Source: Pelolinea submarina
Lineage (GTDB): Bacteria > Chloroflexota > Anaerolineae > Anaerolineales > Anaerolineaceae
Direction of reading: 5' to 3'
Length of the DNA stretch: 64,000 nucleotides
NCBI RefSeq assembly: GCF_003966975.1
Contig: NZ_AP018437.1
Location: 2,108,001-2,172,000, forward strand
The notes beneath the pieces are model-generated. The model was not told where the DNA came from. It saw only the letters and a program-made list of their open reading frames with translations, and made no database searches. Numbering within the stretch: position 1 is the stretch's first letter; the number at the start of each line of letters is the position of its first letter. Below are positions 7,846 to 16,192 of this stretch, piece by piece. The translations under genes were made by a program, and so were the position numbers.

Positions 7846-9429
7846 GTGAAAAGCTCACTGTTTTCTTCACGAAAAATATTTTTCATTTCCGCGCTTTTGA
7901 TTGCGGCTGCCGGCGGTTTTTTGCTTATGAGCGCCATGCATTGGGGGCCGTGGGCCTTTAGTGATTCCGCCGCGTACGTAAGCGCCGCCAGAAATTTCTC
8001 TGCCGGCCGCGGCTTTGTCATTATCAATTCCAACGGCAGCACTACCCCTGTAACGGAGTTTCCACCTTTTTACGCGATATTCCTGAGTTTTTTCCTCGGG
8101 CAGAACGGTGATCCTAACGTCATTATCCCCTGGTTGAACGTCATCTTGTTCGCGGTGTTTTTATTTTCGGTAGGTTTTATTGTATTCAGCACATTCAGGA
8201 ACAATCTGCTGGCTCTGGCAGGGATGCTTTTCTGTTTATTCTCGCCTATCCTGCTTGAAATCTTCAGCGGGGTCATGTCCGAGACGCTGTTCTTCCCCTT
8301 GTTATTTACCATTATTGTTACGGCAATAACGGTAATGAAAAATCGAAATGAACCGCTTTTCGTCTTCCTGATTGTTTTATCCTGCCTGCTGCCTATTACA
8401 CGCTACGCGGGAATTTTATTTGTTACCGTTATTACTCTATTTATCGTAGTTTTCTATCCGTCTCAGCGTAAAGGAAAATGGCTGCACGCTGTTTCTTACG
8501 GGTTGATCTCAATTCTTCCGGTTGGCGTATGGTTTCTGCGCCTGTACACCGCCACCAGCAAGGTCGGCGGGAAGCATTTCCGCTTTGATTGGAGCATTAT
8601 TTCCAATTTTTGGCGGAGTATTCTGGAAGAGTTTTCCGTTTTAAAAACCTGGCTGCCCTATTTTGGCATCTATGCCAATCCGATGGTTGACAGGATTATC
8701 AGCATTGGCGCCGCAGCTTTGTTAATCGGAATAATCGTCTACTTGATTGGGTCTTTGCGAAAATCTATCTTTTCCAGCCCTGGCAATAATGACTTTGCCA
8801 GGATTATTCTCTTGACAGCGAATAATCTATGCGCTTACCTTTTGTTTATCGCAATAACCCATACCGTTACAGTTCCGCAAATTGACATTATCAACCGGAT
8901 GCTGGCGCCCATATTACCAATGATAATCATCCTGATATTTGGCTTGATAGGGTTATTTATCCAAAACAAGCAAAAAATACCTCTGCTTTTTTCAATTGTT
9001 CTTTTGGCAGTTACACTGCGGTTTAACTTCTACCAGGCATCCGCTTTCATCAAGGAAATGCACGAGAATGGACATGGTTATGCCGCGCGTGAATTACGCC
9101 AATCCGGCATCATAGAATACATTGAAGCGTTGCCGCATGATCAGCGCCTTGTTTCAAACGCCGCAGGTTTTGTGCTGTATTACACCAACCGTTTCCCCAT
9201 CCAGGTGGATCAATTCGCCAACCGCACTTTCGGCACTACGAATGGCTATGGGGAAAAATGGTTCAGGGAAAAGGGCGCGGCATTAATCCTGCTCTATCCT
9301 GATTTTAGGAATTTCTATGGAAACGCCGCCGACCAGCTGCTGGCTACCATCACCAATGGGCTGGTGGTGGATTACCAGGATGAGGTCGGCGGTATCTATT
9401 CTTATCCGGTGCTTGTCCCCGAAAAGTAG
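7846..9429 (+). CDS. Polytopic membrane glycosyltransferase-like protein (GT39/ArnT-like)
   Basis: 527 residues with about 11-12 hydrophobic helices. After the first helix comes FSDSAAYVSAARNFSAGRGF, the acidic periplasmic loop typical of lipid-linked sugar transferases of the ArnT/PMT type, and a C-terminal soluble domain (from about 400). The start is GTG at 7846, immediately after the flavodoxin stop, so translation is coupled. The donor is probably a polyprenyl-phosphate sugar; the acceptor is unknown. I recognise the fold class and not the individual gene. Confidence 0.65.
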   Translation: MKSSLFSSRKIFFISALLIAAAGGFLLMSAMHWGPWAFSDSAAYVSAARNFSAGRGFVIINSNGSTTPVTEFPPFYAIFLSFFLGQNGDPNVIIPWLNVILFAVFLFSVGFIVFSTFRNNLLALAGMLFCLFSPILLEIFSGVMSETLFFPLLFTIIVTAITVMKNRNEPLFVFLIVLSCLLPITRYAGILFVTVITLFIVVFYPSQRKGKWLHAVSYGLISILPVGVWFLRLYTATSKVGGKHFRFDWSIISNFWRSILEEFSVLKTWLPYFGIYANPMVDRIISIGAAALLIGIIVYLIGSLRKSIFSSPGNNDFARIILLTANNLCAYLLFIAITHTVTVPQIDIINRMLAPILPMIIILIFGLIGLFIQNKQKIPLLFSIVLLAVTLRFNFYQASAFIKEMHENGHGYAARELRQSGIIEYIEALPHDQRLVSNAAGFVLYYTNRFPIQVDQFANRTFGTTNGYGEKWFREKGAALILLYPDFRNFYGNAADQLLATITNGLVVDYQDEVGGIYSYPVLVPEK

Positions 9430-9430
9430 C

Positions 9431-11272
9431 CTATTCGACCGTTACGGACTTGGCAAGATTGCGCGGCTGATCGACGTCCAAACCGCGCATCGCAGCGATG
9501 TGATACGCTAAGATTTGCAGCGGCAGTACGGCTACCACCGGGTTGACCATCCAAAAGGCTTCCGGGATCCACAGAACATCGTCTGCCAGGCTGCTGGCCA
9601 GGGTATCGCCGTCCGTGGCAACCACGATGACTTTTCCACCGCGCGCCTTGGCTTGCTCCACCTGGCTGATCATCTTTTCGTACCACTGGTCATGCGGCAG
9701 GATGGCCATGACAGGCATATCCTCATCAATTAATGCGATTGGCCCGTGCTTCATCTCCCCTGCCGGATAAGCCTCGGCGTGAATATACGAGATTTCCTTG
9801 AGTTTTAATGCGCCTTCATAAGCAATCGGCATGTTGATGCCGCGGCCGAGATAGAGCATATGCTCGGTATCCTTATATTTTGCGGCAATTTCACGCACCT
9901 GGTTCTCACGATCCAAACATGTGCCCACCAGGTCGGGAACTTTACTGATTTCAGCAATGTACTGCGACCGTTCCTGGGCGCTCAGCAGCCCTTTTTTATC
10001 CGCCATCATAACAGCCAGAAGGTACAGATCGACCAGCGGCGCGGTAAAAGCTTTGGTGGAAGCCACGCCGATTTCCGGCCCGGCTTGCATGGAAATGTAT
10101 CCATCTGTCAGGCGCATGGCCTGTGAACCGATGGCATTGACAATCGACCATACCCTCGCGCCTTTTTTGCGGCCTTCTTCCATTGCGGCCAGGGTGTCCG
10201 CAGTTTCTCCGGATTGGCTGATCGCCAGAATGATGTGATTCTTATCCACCAGCGGATCCCGGTAGCGGAATTCAGAGGCGATATCAACTTCCACCGGAAT
10301 TTTGGCGATTTCCTCAATCAAGTATTTGCCGACCTGGCCGGCATGCCAGGCTGTTCCGCATGCCACGATCTTGATACCTTTTAATTGGTCAAAATCAACC
10401 TCATCGATATTAAGTGTAGGTATCAGGATGGAGTTATGTTGAAAATCGATACGCCCGGCCATGGTCTCGGTAAGAGAACGGACCTGTTCATGGATTTCCT
10501 TTTGCATGAAATGCCGATAATTCCCTTTCACAGCCGAAACAGGGTCAAGGTTGATAATCTCGACTTTATAATCCAGTACTTGGCCTTCGATGGTTTGCAC
10601 GGTTAACTTATCCTTTTCGAGGATGGCCATCTGGTGCGAATCCAAAAATACCATGCGGTTGGTGTGTTCTAAAATTGCGGGAATGTCCGAAGCAATGAAA
10701 TTCTCTCCTTCGCCCAACCCAATCACAACACCGCCCGCGTTCCCGATGCGTGCGGAAATGATCTTTTCCGGTTCTTTTGTGGAAAGCACAACAATGCCAT
10801 GCGCGCCTTTGATTCTTTTCAGTGTGTTGCGTACGGATTCTTCCAGGCTGAGGCCCTGATCCAGATTGATCTCGATCAAGTGCACGATGGTTTCGGTGTC
10901 GGTATCCGAATTGAACTGGATGCCTTCTGCCATCAATTCATCTTTCAGTTCCAGGTAGTTTTCGACAATGCCGTTATGGACAATGACAACCTGCCCCTTA
11001 TAACCTACATGTGGATGGGAATTCCGCTCGTTGGGCTCGCCGTGGGTCGCCCAGCGCGTATGTCCAATTCCCGGGCTGCCTGATATCGGTTTTTCTTTCA
11101 ACAATGTTTCCAGATGCGTGATCTTTCCGGAATCGCGGCGAAGTTCGATCTTGCCGTTGCTCAACACCGCTACTCCGGCGGAGTCATACCCGCGATACTC
11201 CAATTTTTTCAAGCCTTCCAGAATGATGGGAGTTGCTTCCCGATCGCCAATATAGCCTACAATACCGCACAT
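9431..11272 (-). CDS. glmS: Glutamine--fructose-6-phosphate aminotransferase (isomerizing)
   Basis: Makes glucosamine-6-phosphate from fructose-6-phosphate and glutamine, the entry to peptidoglycan amino sugars. 613 residues, full length. The N-terminal Ntn-type glutaminase begins MCGIVGYIGD with Cys2 as nucleophile, plus HTRWATHG and HNGIVENYLELK. Two SIS domains follow (ACGTAWHAG, AISQSGETADT, GRGINMPIAYEGALKLKEISYIHAEAYPAGEMKHGPIALI). It ends with the invariant NLAKSVTVE. The RBS AAGGAG precedes the ATG. The 250-base leader holds a glmS-type ribozyme and a strong promoter. Confidence 0.98.
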   Translation of the reverse strand: MCGIVGYIGDREATPIILEGLKKLEYRGYDSAGVAVLSNGKIELRRDSGKITHLETLLKEKPISGSPGIGHTRWATHGEPNERNSHPHVGYKGQVVIVHNGIVENYLELKDELMAEGIQFNSDTDTETIVHLIEINLDQGLSLEESVRNTLKRIKGAHGIVVLSTKEPEKIISARIGNAGGVVIGLGEGENFIASDIPAILEHTNRMVFLDSHQMAILEKDKLTVQTIEGQVLDYKVEIINLDPVSAVKGNYRHFMQKEIHEQVRSLTETMAGRIDFQHNSILIPTLNIDEVDFDQLKGIKIVACGTAWHAGQVGKYLIEEIAKIPVEVDIASEFRYRDPLVDKNHIILAISQSGETADTLAAMEEGRKKGARVWSIVNAIGSQAMRLTDGYISMQAGPEIGVASTKAFTAPLVDLYLLAVMMADKKGLLSAQERSQYIAEISKVPDLVGTCLDRENQVREIAAKYKDTEHMLYLGRGINMPIAYEGALKLKEISYIHAEAYPAGEMKHGPIALIDEDMPVMAILPHDQWYEKMISQVEQAKARGGKVIVVATDGDTLASSLADDVLWIPEAFWMVNPVVAVLPLQILAYHIAAMRGLDVDQPRNLAKSVTVE

Positions 11273-11360
11273 ATCTGCCTCCTTGACAGGTCGTTGGCAT
11301 GCGCAATGCCACCCGCCGGCTAAACCGGCAGGCCAATAGAGTATGAAATTGTGGGAATTG

Positions 11361-11496
11361 GTCAGGGATATTACTTACCTGGAGGGCATCCGCCGATCTA
11401 TCGATTTTCCCGGTTGGCCACCGGTTAACTTCACTTCGCAGTGAAGAACCCTCTCCTCGTCAGTCTGCTAATCATTTCCAGCAAACTCAGGCGCTA
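11361..11496 (-). ncRNA. glmS ribozyme (glucosamine-6-phosphate-activated self-cleaving RNA)
   Basis: Reading the minus strand into glmS: TA|GCGCC at the 5' end (predicted cut before G at 11494). Then P1, with AGTTTGCT pairing perfectly (one G-U) with AGCAGACT, and the invariant ACGAGGA. P2 pairs GAGGG with CCCTC and is interrupted by two hairpins (CTTCACT/AGTGAAG and CCGGT/ACCGG). Last comes ATCGGCGGATGCC, the conserved P2.1/P2.2 core of the Bacillus ribozyme. The element sits between a strong promoter and the glmS start, as in Bacillus. The P3/P4 region is short or divergent. GlcN6P binding leads to cleavage and loss of glmS mRNA in known examples. Confidence 0.88.
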
Positions 11497-11519
11497 CCAA
11501 TTCAATTGTGAACTCGGCC

Positions 11520-11546
11520 ATTATACACGAATTTAATTCATGTCAA
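11520..11546 (-). promoter_or_regulatory. glmS promoter
   Basis: Minus strand: perfect TTGACA (11541-11546) and perfect TATAAT (11520-11525), with a 15-base spacer that is short for the best activity. The start would fall near 11513, about 18 bases before the ribozyme cut site. Confidence 0.75.
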
Positions 11547-11576
11547 GGGATGGATAAATGCCGGAAAAGAACACCC

Positions 11577-12452
11577 TTACAGATAGCTTCCGACGGACAT
11601 GGCACAGCGAAATCCTCGTACAGCGCCGGGTGAATTGGGTTTATGCGCCAGGCGGTTGGCCGCGCGCGTGTAACGCAGCGAGTCCAAATAGCTGGCGCCC
11701 TTCAACACTTTCAGATCAGTCTTCTCCGGCCCCTGAGGGTTGCTGTATGGGCTATTCTTGTAATAATTGGGGTCATACCAGTCATACACCCATTCGCGCA
11801 CGTTGCCGTTCATGTCCAGCACGCCATAATAGCTGACCGAACTGGGAAAAGCATTCACGGGCGTAGTATCCCCCACCACGTTGTTGCTGTTGGTGAAGAT
11901 TAGAGCATCCACGCTTAAATCCCAGGGGTATTGATCGCCGTCCGGGCCGCGCGCGGCTTTCTCCCATTCCGCCTCGGTGGGCAAACGCCCGCCGATCCAG
12001 TTACAGAAGGTTTGCGCACCGCGCCAGTTGATGTACACCACCGGATGGTTAGCATAGTAAGAGTCAAGGTAATGCGGGTTGGTCACGAAGCTGACAGAAT
12101 ACTTGCACACGCCCGCGTCCACGCAATTCTTATACATGGTATTGGTGATCTCTGTTTTAGAGATCCAAAAAGCATCCAGGTAAACGCGATGTTCGGGAAC
12201 TTCATCGTCCGCATGTTCGACATCCAGGTCCGATGAACCCATGATAAATTCACCTGACTTGATGTAGATCCAATCAATGGAGGATATTGGGGTGTTATCA
12301 AAATCAGCCGGGAGCGTAAAAGTCGGTCCTTTAGGCTGCGGTGTATACCAGGGCATATGTTTGGCAACCCTTTTATATAGGTTGGCCTCAGTGATCGATG
12401 TACAACCGCACAAAAACAGGGCAATAGAAATCAGGTATACAATTTTTTTCAT
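11577..12452 (-). CDS. FGE-sulfatase-fold (SUMF1-like) lipoprotein
   Basis: 291 residues. The N terminus is a lipoprotein signal (KKIVYLISIALFLCGC, lipidated Cys17), so the protein is exported and membrane anchored. Residues ~60-285 are a formylglycine-generating-enzyme fold: GEFIMGS, PEHRVYLDAFWISKTEITN, PVVYINWRGAQTFCNWIGGRLPTEAEWEKAARG, DMNGNVREWVYDWYD and the closing RGFRCA. The pair of cysteines used by true FGE for copper/oxygen chemistry is not evident (ANRLAHKPNSPGAVRGFRC). A binding or structural role is therefore more likely than sulfatase activation. It stands alone between glmS and the glycine riboswitch. Confidence 0.82.
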   Translation of the reverse strand: MKKIVYLISIALFLCGCTSITEANLYKRVAKHMPWYTPQPKGPTFTLPADFDNTPISSIDWIYIKSGEFIMGSSDLDVEHADDEVPEHRVYLDAFWISKTEITNTMYKNCVDAGVCKYSVSFVTNPHYLDSYYANHPVVYINWRGAQTFCNWIGGRLPTEAEWEKAARGPDGDQYPWDLSVDALIFTNSNNVVGDTTPVNAFPSSVSYYGVLDMNGNVREWVYDWYDPNYYKNSPYSNPQGPEKTDLKVLKGASYLDSLRYTRAANRLAHKPNSPGAVRGFRCAMSVGSYL

Positions 12453-12579
12453 GCGGATTACACCTTGGGGAGATTGGGTATCTTTGTTATATCAGCACTT
12501 GTCCGATCTGCACAGAGTTAATAAAACTCTAATTGGTTTGAAGTTTTGTGAATGATTTTCAATCGACATATATAAATAC

Positions 12580-12608
12580 TTGACACATTGGGTTTTGGTT
12601 CATAGAAT
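12580..12608 (+). promoter_or_regulatory. Promoter of the gcv operon
   Basis: TTGACA (12580-12585), exact 17-base spacer, TAGAAT (12603-12608). The expected start near 12615 is just before the first glycine aptamer. Confidence 0.8.
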
Positions 12609-12614
12609 TGAAGT

Positions 12615-12811
12615 TAATAGAAAGAACCTTGGGAAGAGACCGTTTATACGGCACCGAAGGGGCAAATCCATAAAGGACTTGGATGAATCTCTCAGGTAAA
12701 AGGACCCTGGTTTTGAATATCCCTGGAAATGTCTACGGACGCCGAAGGTGCAAACCCGCAAGGGTGAAACTCTCAGGAAAACGACAGGGCAGGCAGTTGT
12801 AACTGCCTGCC
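12615..12811 (+). promoter_or_regulatory. Tandem glycine riboswitch with candidate expression platform
   Basis: Two consecutive glycine aptamers. The first runs about 12620-12715 (GGGAAGAGACCG, GCACCGAAGGGGCAAATCC, GAATCTCTCAGGTAAAAGGAC). The second runs about 12719-12790 (CTACGGACGCCGAAGGTGCAAACC, AAACTCTCAGGAAAACGACAGGG). The linker is short, as in other cooperative tandem glycine switches. A hairpin at 12788-12811 (GGCAGGCAGTT/AACTGCCTGCC) begins inside the closing stem of aptamer 2, so aptamer and hairpin compete. It is followed by an AU-rich but not uniform U tract (TATTAATTT). Glycine probably turns the gcv genes on. Confidence 0.95.
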
Positions 12812-12838
12812 TATTAATTTAACCTTTAGGAGAAAAGC

Positions 12839-13228
12839 ATGAACACACCCAGTAATCTGAAATACGCAAAGACTGACGAATGGGTCAAGCTGGACGGCAG
12901 CATCGCAACCATCGGGGTTTCCGACTATGCGCAGGATCAACTTTCGGATATCGTCTTCATTGAGTTCAACCGGGAAACCGATGATAAAGTCAGCAAGGGC
13001 GATGCGCTAGCCACAATTGAATCGGTCAAAGCGGCGGGCGACGTCAATTCTCCTGTCAGCGGCAAGGTACTGGAAGTCAACGAAGGTTTATCCGATATTC
13101 CTGAAACCATCAACGATGACCCTTATGAAAAGGGCTGGTTGTATAAAATCGAAGTCAGCGATCCTTCCGAAATGGATGAATTAATGGATGCCGCGGCTTA
13201 CGAAAAGTATTGTGAAGGACGACATTAA
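12839..13228 (+). CDS. gcvH: Glycine cleavage system H protein
   Basis: 129 residues. Lipoyl carrier that shuttles the aminomethyl group between P, T and L proteins. The lipoylation site is Lys64 in ATIESVKAAGDV, followed by the beta-rich NSPVSGKVLEVNE. AGGAGA stands 5 bases before the ATG. First gene of the riboswitch-controlled operon. The stop codon TAA shares its last base with the ATG of gcvPA. Confidence 0.98.
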   Translation: MNTPSNLKYAKTDEWVKLDGSIATIGVSDYAQDQLSDIVFIEFNRETDDKVSKGDALATIESVKAAGDVNSPVSGKVLEVNEGLSDIPETINDDPYEKGWLYKIEVSDPSEMDELMDAAAYEKYCEGRH

Positions 13229-14577
13229 TGTTCATACCGCATACTGACGTTGAACGTCAGGAAATGCTGAAGATCATTGGTAAAAAAGACCTCTCTGAAC
13301 TTTTCAATGTAATACCGGAAGAATTTCGCTTTCCGGATCTCGATATTCCGCATGCGCTTTCAGAGATGGAAGCGCAGCAGCAATTCAGCAACCTGGCAGG
13401 AGCTAATAACGCCTGTGACGAAATGACTTGTTTTTTGGGAGCAGGTGCATATAACCACTACGTTCCCGCCGCGGTGGATTTTTTGCTCCATCGCGGTGAT
13501 TTTTTTACCGCATATACCCCTTACCAACCGGAAATTTCTCAGGGAACTCTGCAGGCAATCTTCGAATTTCAATCACTCATTGCCAACCTGACCGGTATGG
13601 AAATTGCCAACGCTTCTCATTATGACGGCGCAACCGCGGCAGCGGAAGCCTGTATTTCGGCCTACCATCATTTCAGGGGTAAGCGGCCTAAATTGGTTCT
13701 TTCCCCCAACCTCAACCCGCAATATCTGGAAACCATCCATACTTATTTCGGCATGCTGGATGAAAGCAAGTTGGTGGTTCCCGAAGACCAGATGGCATTC
13801 TCGGATCCAAACAAACTCGCAGACTTGATAGACAGCGAAACCGCTTTGGTTTTGGTGCAGTATCCCGATTTCCTGGGAAACATCTATGACCTGACAGCCA
13901 TAACCACAAAAGCGCATGAACAAGGCGCGCTGGTGGCAGTATCTGTCAATCCCATCGCGCTCGGACTGCTCAAACCGCCGGCTGATTTCGGTGTAGATTT
14001 CGTTGTTGGCGAAGGCCAGCCCCTGGGTATTCCGATGAGCTTTGGCGGACCCTACCTGGGCTTTTTTGCTACCCGCAAAGAACTGGTGCGCAAAATCTCA
14101 GGACGCATCGTGGGCGAAACTGTGGACGGCACGGGTAAACGTGGCTACGTACTCACCCTGACTGCCCGCGAGCAGCATATCCGTCGCGACAAAGCCACCT
14201 CCAACATCTGCACCAATCAGGGCCTGATGACCCTGGCAGCCACCATTTACATGAGCCTTTTGGGCAAGAGCGGCATGCGCGAAGTCGCCGAACTTTGCTA
14301 TCACAAAGCGCATTATGCCGCCCAGCAGATTGCCGAGTTGAAAGGATATAAACTCGTTACGCAGCAGCCTTTCTTCAACGAATTTGTGATTGAATGTCCA
14401 AAGAATGTTTCCGTCATCAACCAGCACATGCTCGAACATGGCTTGATTGGCGGCTTTGATCTGGAAAAAGTCAATCCGAAATTGAAGAACCAGATGTTAA
14501 TCGCTGTAACTGAGATGAACAGCCGGGAAGAAATCGACCTGCTGTTGGATTTGCTTGAGGAGGCGCTGCATGACTGA
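13228..14577 (+). CDS. gcvPA: Glycine dehydrogenase (decarboxylating), subunit 1
   Basis: 449 residues. N-terminal half of the split P protein, as in many Gram-positives, Thermotoga and thermophiles. It begins MFIPHTDVERQEMLK and has FLGAGAYNHYVPAAVDFLLHRGDFFTAYTPYQPEISQGTLQAIFEFQS and DGATAAAEA, all typical. It forms the alpha2beta2 glycine decarboxylase with GcvPB, which holds the PLP lysine. It overlaps gcvH by one base and gcvPB by eight. Confidence 0.97.
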   Translation: MFIPHTDVERQEMLKIIGKKDLSELFNVIPEEFRFPDLDIPHALSEMEAQQQFSNLAGANNACDEMTCFLGAGAYNHYVPAAVDFLLHRGDFFTAYTPYQPEISQGTLQAIFEFQSLIANLTGMEIANASHYDGATAAAEACISAYHHFRGKRPKLVLSPNLNPQYLETIHTYFGMLDESKLVVPEDQMAFSDPNKLADLIDSETALVLVQYPDFLGNIYDLTAITTKAHEQGALVAVSVNPIALGLLKPPADFGVDFVVGEGQPLGIPMSFGGPYLGFFATRKELVRKISGRIVGETVDGTGKRGYVLTLTAREQHIRRDKATSNICTNQGLMTLAATIYMSLLGKSGMREVAELCYHKAHYAAQQIAELKGYKLVTQQPFFNEFVIECPKNVSVINQHMLEHGLIGGFDLEKVNPKLKNQMLIAVTEMNSREEIDLLLDLLEEALHD

Positions 14578-16030
14578 ACCAACCGTTTATGAACTCTCCT
14601 CTCCCGGGCGCGTTGGTATCGAGTACGCGCATTTAGATGTCCCGCCCAGCGAATTGCCGGATGCTTTCATGCGCGAGGAATTACCCTTGCCGGAATTATC
14701 TGAACTGGATGTGGTCCGCCATTTTACGCACCTCTCCCAATTGAATTATTCCATCGATGGCGGGTTCTACCCGCTGGGTTCCTGCACAATGAAATACAAT
14801 CCGCGCATCAATGAAGTCACCGCGCGCATGCCTGGTTTCCTGAAGGTACACCCGCTTCAGCCAATTGAAACCGTTCAAGGCAGCCTGGTAGTGATGTATT
14901 TACTACAGGAAACGCTGAAAGAAATTACCGGGTTCAGCGCGATAACCTTGCAGCCTGCGGCCGGCGCTCACGGCGAACTGGTTGGCAGTTTGATTATGCG
15001 AGCTTATCATCGTTCGCGTGGTGACATGAAGCGCACCAAGGTCCTGGTTCCGGATTCCGCCCACGGCACCAATCCTGCCACCTCCAGCATGGCCGGTTTT
15101 ACGCCGGTTAATGTGCCCTCCGACGCGCGCGGCAACGTGGACATCGAAAAGCTGCGCGAGCTATGCGACGATACCCTCGCCGGTTTGATGCTCACCAACC
15201 CCAATACTCTGGGGCTTTTCGACGAACACGTCCTGGAAGTGATTGACATCGTGCACCAGGCCGGCGGTCTGGTTTACGGCGACGGCGCCAACCTGAACGC
15301 GCTGCTGGGCGTCACCCGCCCGGGCGACCTGGGCTTTGACATCATGCACATCAATTTGCATAAGACCTTCTCCACTCCGCACGGCGGCGGCGGGCCTGGT
15401 TCCGGCCCTGTGGCAGTGGCAGCCCATCTGGCGGACTTCCTGCCTGACCCCGTTGTGGGTATTCTGGAAGAAGCCACGGATGAATTGCCGCCCCTGTACG
15501 GCTTTGTGCATCCACCCCAATCCATCGGCCGCATCAAATCCTTCCACGGCCATTTCGGCATTATCGTGCGGGCGCTGACCTACATCATGATGCAGGGACC
15601 GGAAGGCTTGCGAGCGGTCGCAGAACACGCGGTGCTAAACGCCAACTACCTGATGGAATTGCTCAAACAGGATTACACCCTGCCTTACGATCGCGACTGC
15701 ATGCACGAATTTGTGCTGGAAGGCGTCTGGCCGGATGCCGAAGGCGTACACGCTCTCGACGTTGCCAAGCGCCTGATGGATTACGGTATGCACCCACCCA
15801 CCAACTACTTCCCGCTGATCGTCAACGAAGCGTTGATGATCGAGCCAACCGAAACCGAGAGCAAGCAGACCCTGGACGTCTTCGTGGACGCCATGAAGAA
15901 GATCGCTAAAGAAGCCCACGAACAACCCGAGCTGCTGCATGAAGCGCCCCACAACACCCCCATTGGCCGTTTGGACGAAGTTAAAGCCGCCAAAGATCTG
16001 GTGTTGTGCTGCTGGCGACCGGAAGAATAA
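14570..16030 (+). CDS. gcvPB: Glycine dehydrogenase (decarboxylating), subunit 2
   Basis: 486 residues from the ATG at 14570, chosen because GAGGAGG (14557-14563) stands 6 bases before it. The upstream ATG-type reading from 14555 would add five residues and lose that RBS. Catalytic PLP lysine is Lys265 in HINLHKTFSTPHGGGGPGSGP. Cleaves glycine with GcvPA and passes aminomethyl to GcvH. No gcvT follows; the operon ends at a terminator hairpin 21 bases later. Confidence 0.97.
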   Translation: MTEPTVYELSSPGRVGIEYAHLDVPPSELPDAFMREELPLPELSELDVVRHFTHLSQLNYSIDGGFYPLGSCTMKYNPRINEVTARMPGFLKVHPLQPIETVQGSLVVMYLLQETLKEITGFSAITLQPAAGAHGELVGSLIMRAYHRSRGDMKRTKVLVPDSAHGTNPATSSMAGFTPVNVPSDARGNVDIEKLRELCDDTLAGLMLTNPNTLGLFDEHVLEVIDIVHQAGGLVYGDGANLNALLGVTRPGDLGFDIMHINLHKTFSTPHGGGGPGSGPVAVAAHLADFLPDPVVGILEEATDELPPLYGFVHPPQSIGRIKSFHGHFGIIVRALTYIMMQGPEGLRAVAEHAVLNANYLMELLKQDYTLPYDRDCMHEFVLEGVWPDAEGVHALDVAKRLMDYGMHPPTNYFPLIVNEALMIEPTETESKQTLDVFVDAMKKIAKEAHEQPELLHEAPHNTPIGRLDEVKAAKDLVLCCWRPEE

Positions 16031-16050
16031 AATTCCTACTTTCTGGAGAA

Positions 16051-16087
16051 AAGAGCCCTTTCTATGATTGAAGGGGCTCTTTTTATT
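16051..16087 (+). terminator. Intrinsic terminator of the gcv operon
   Basis: AGAGCCC...GGGCTCT hairpin extended by flanking pairs, followed by TTTTTATT. Confidence 0.9.
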
Positions 16088-16133
16088 ATTACGTTTGACT
16101 ATGTGGTCATAAGGTCAATCGGATAGGATTTTC

Positions 16134-16172
16134 AAAAAAAGAACCCCTGGATTTTATTCACAGGAGTTCTTT
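16134..16172 (-). terminator. Intrinsic terminator of alaS
   Basis: On the minus strand GAACTCCTG pairs with CAGGGGTTC (one G-U) and is followed by seven T residues. Located just after the alaS stop. Confidence 0.9.
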
Positions 16173-16192
16173 CAATGTCTGCGATAGAGCGA

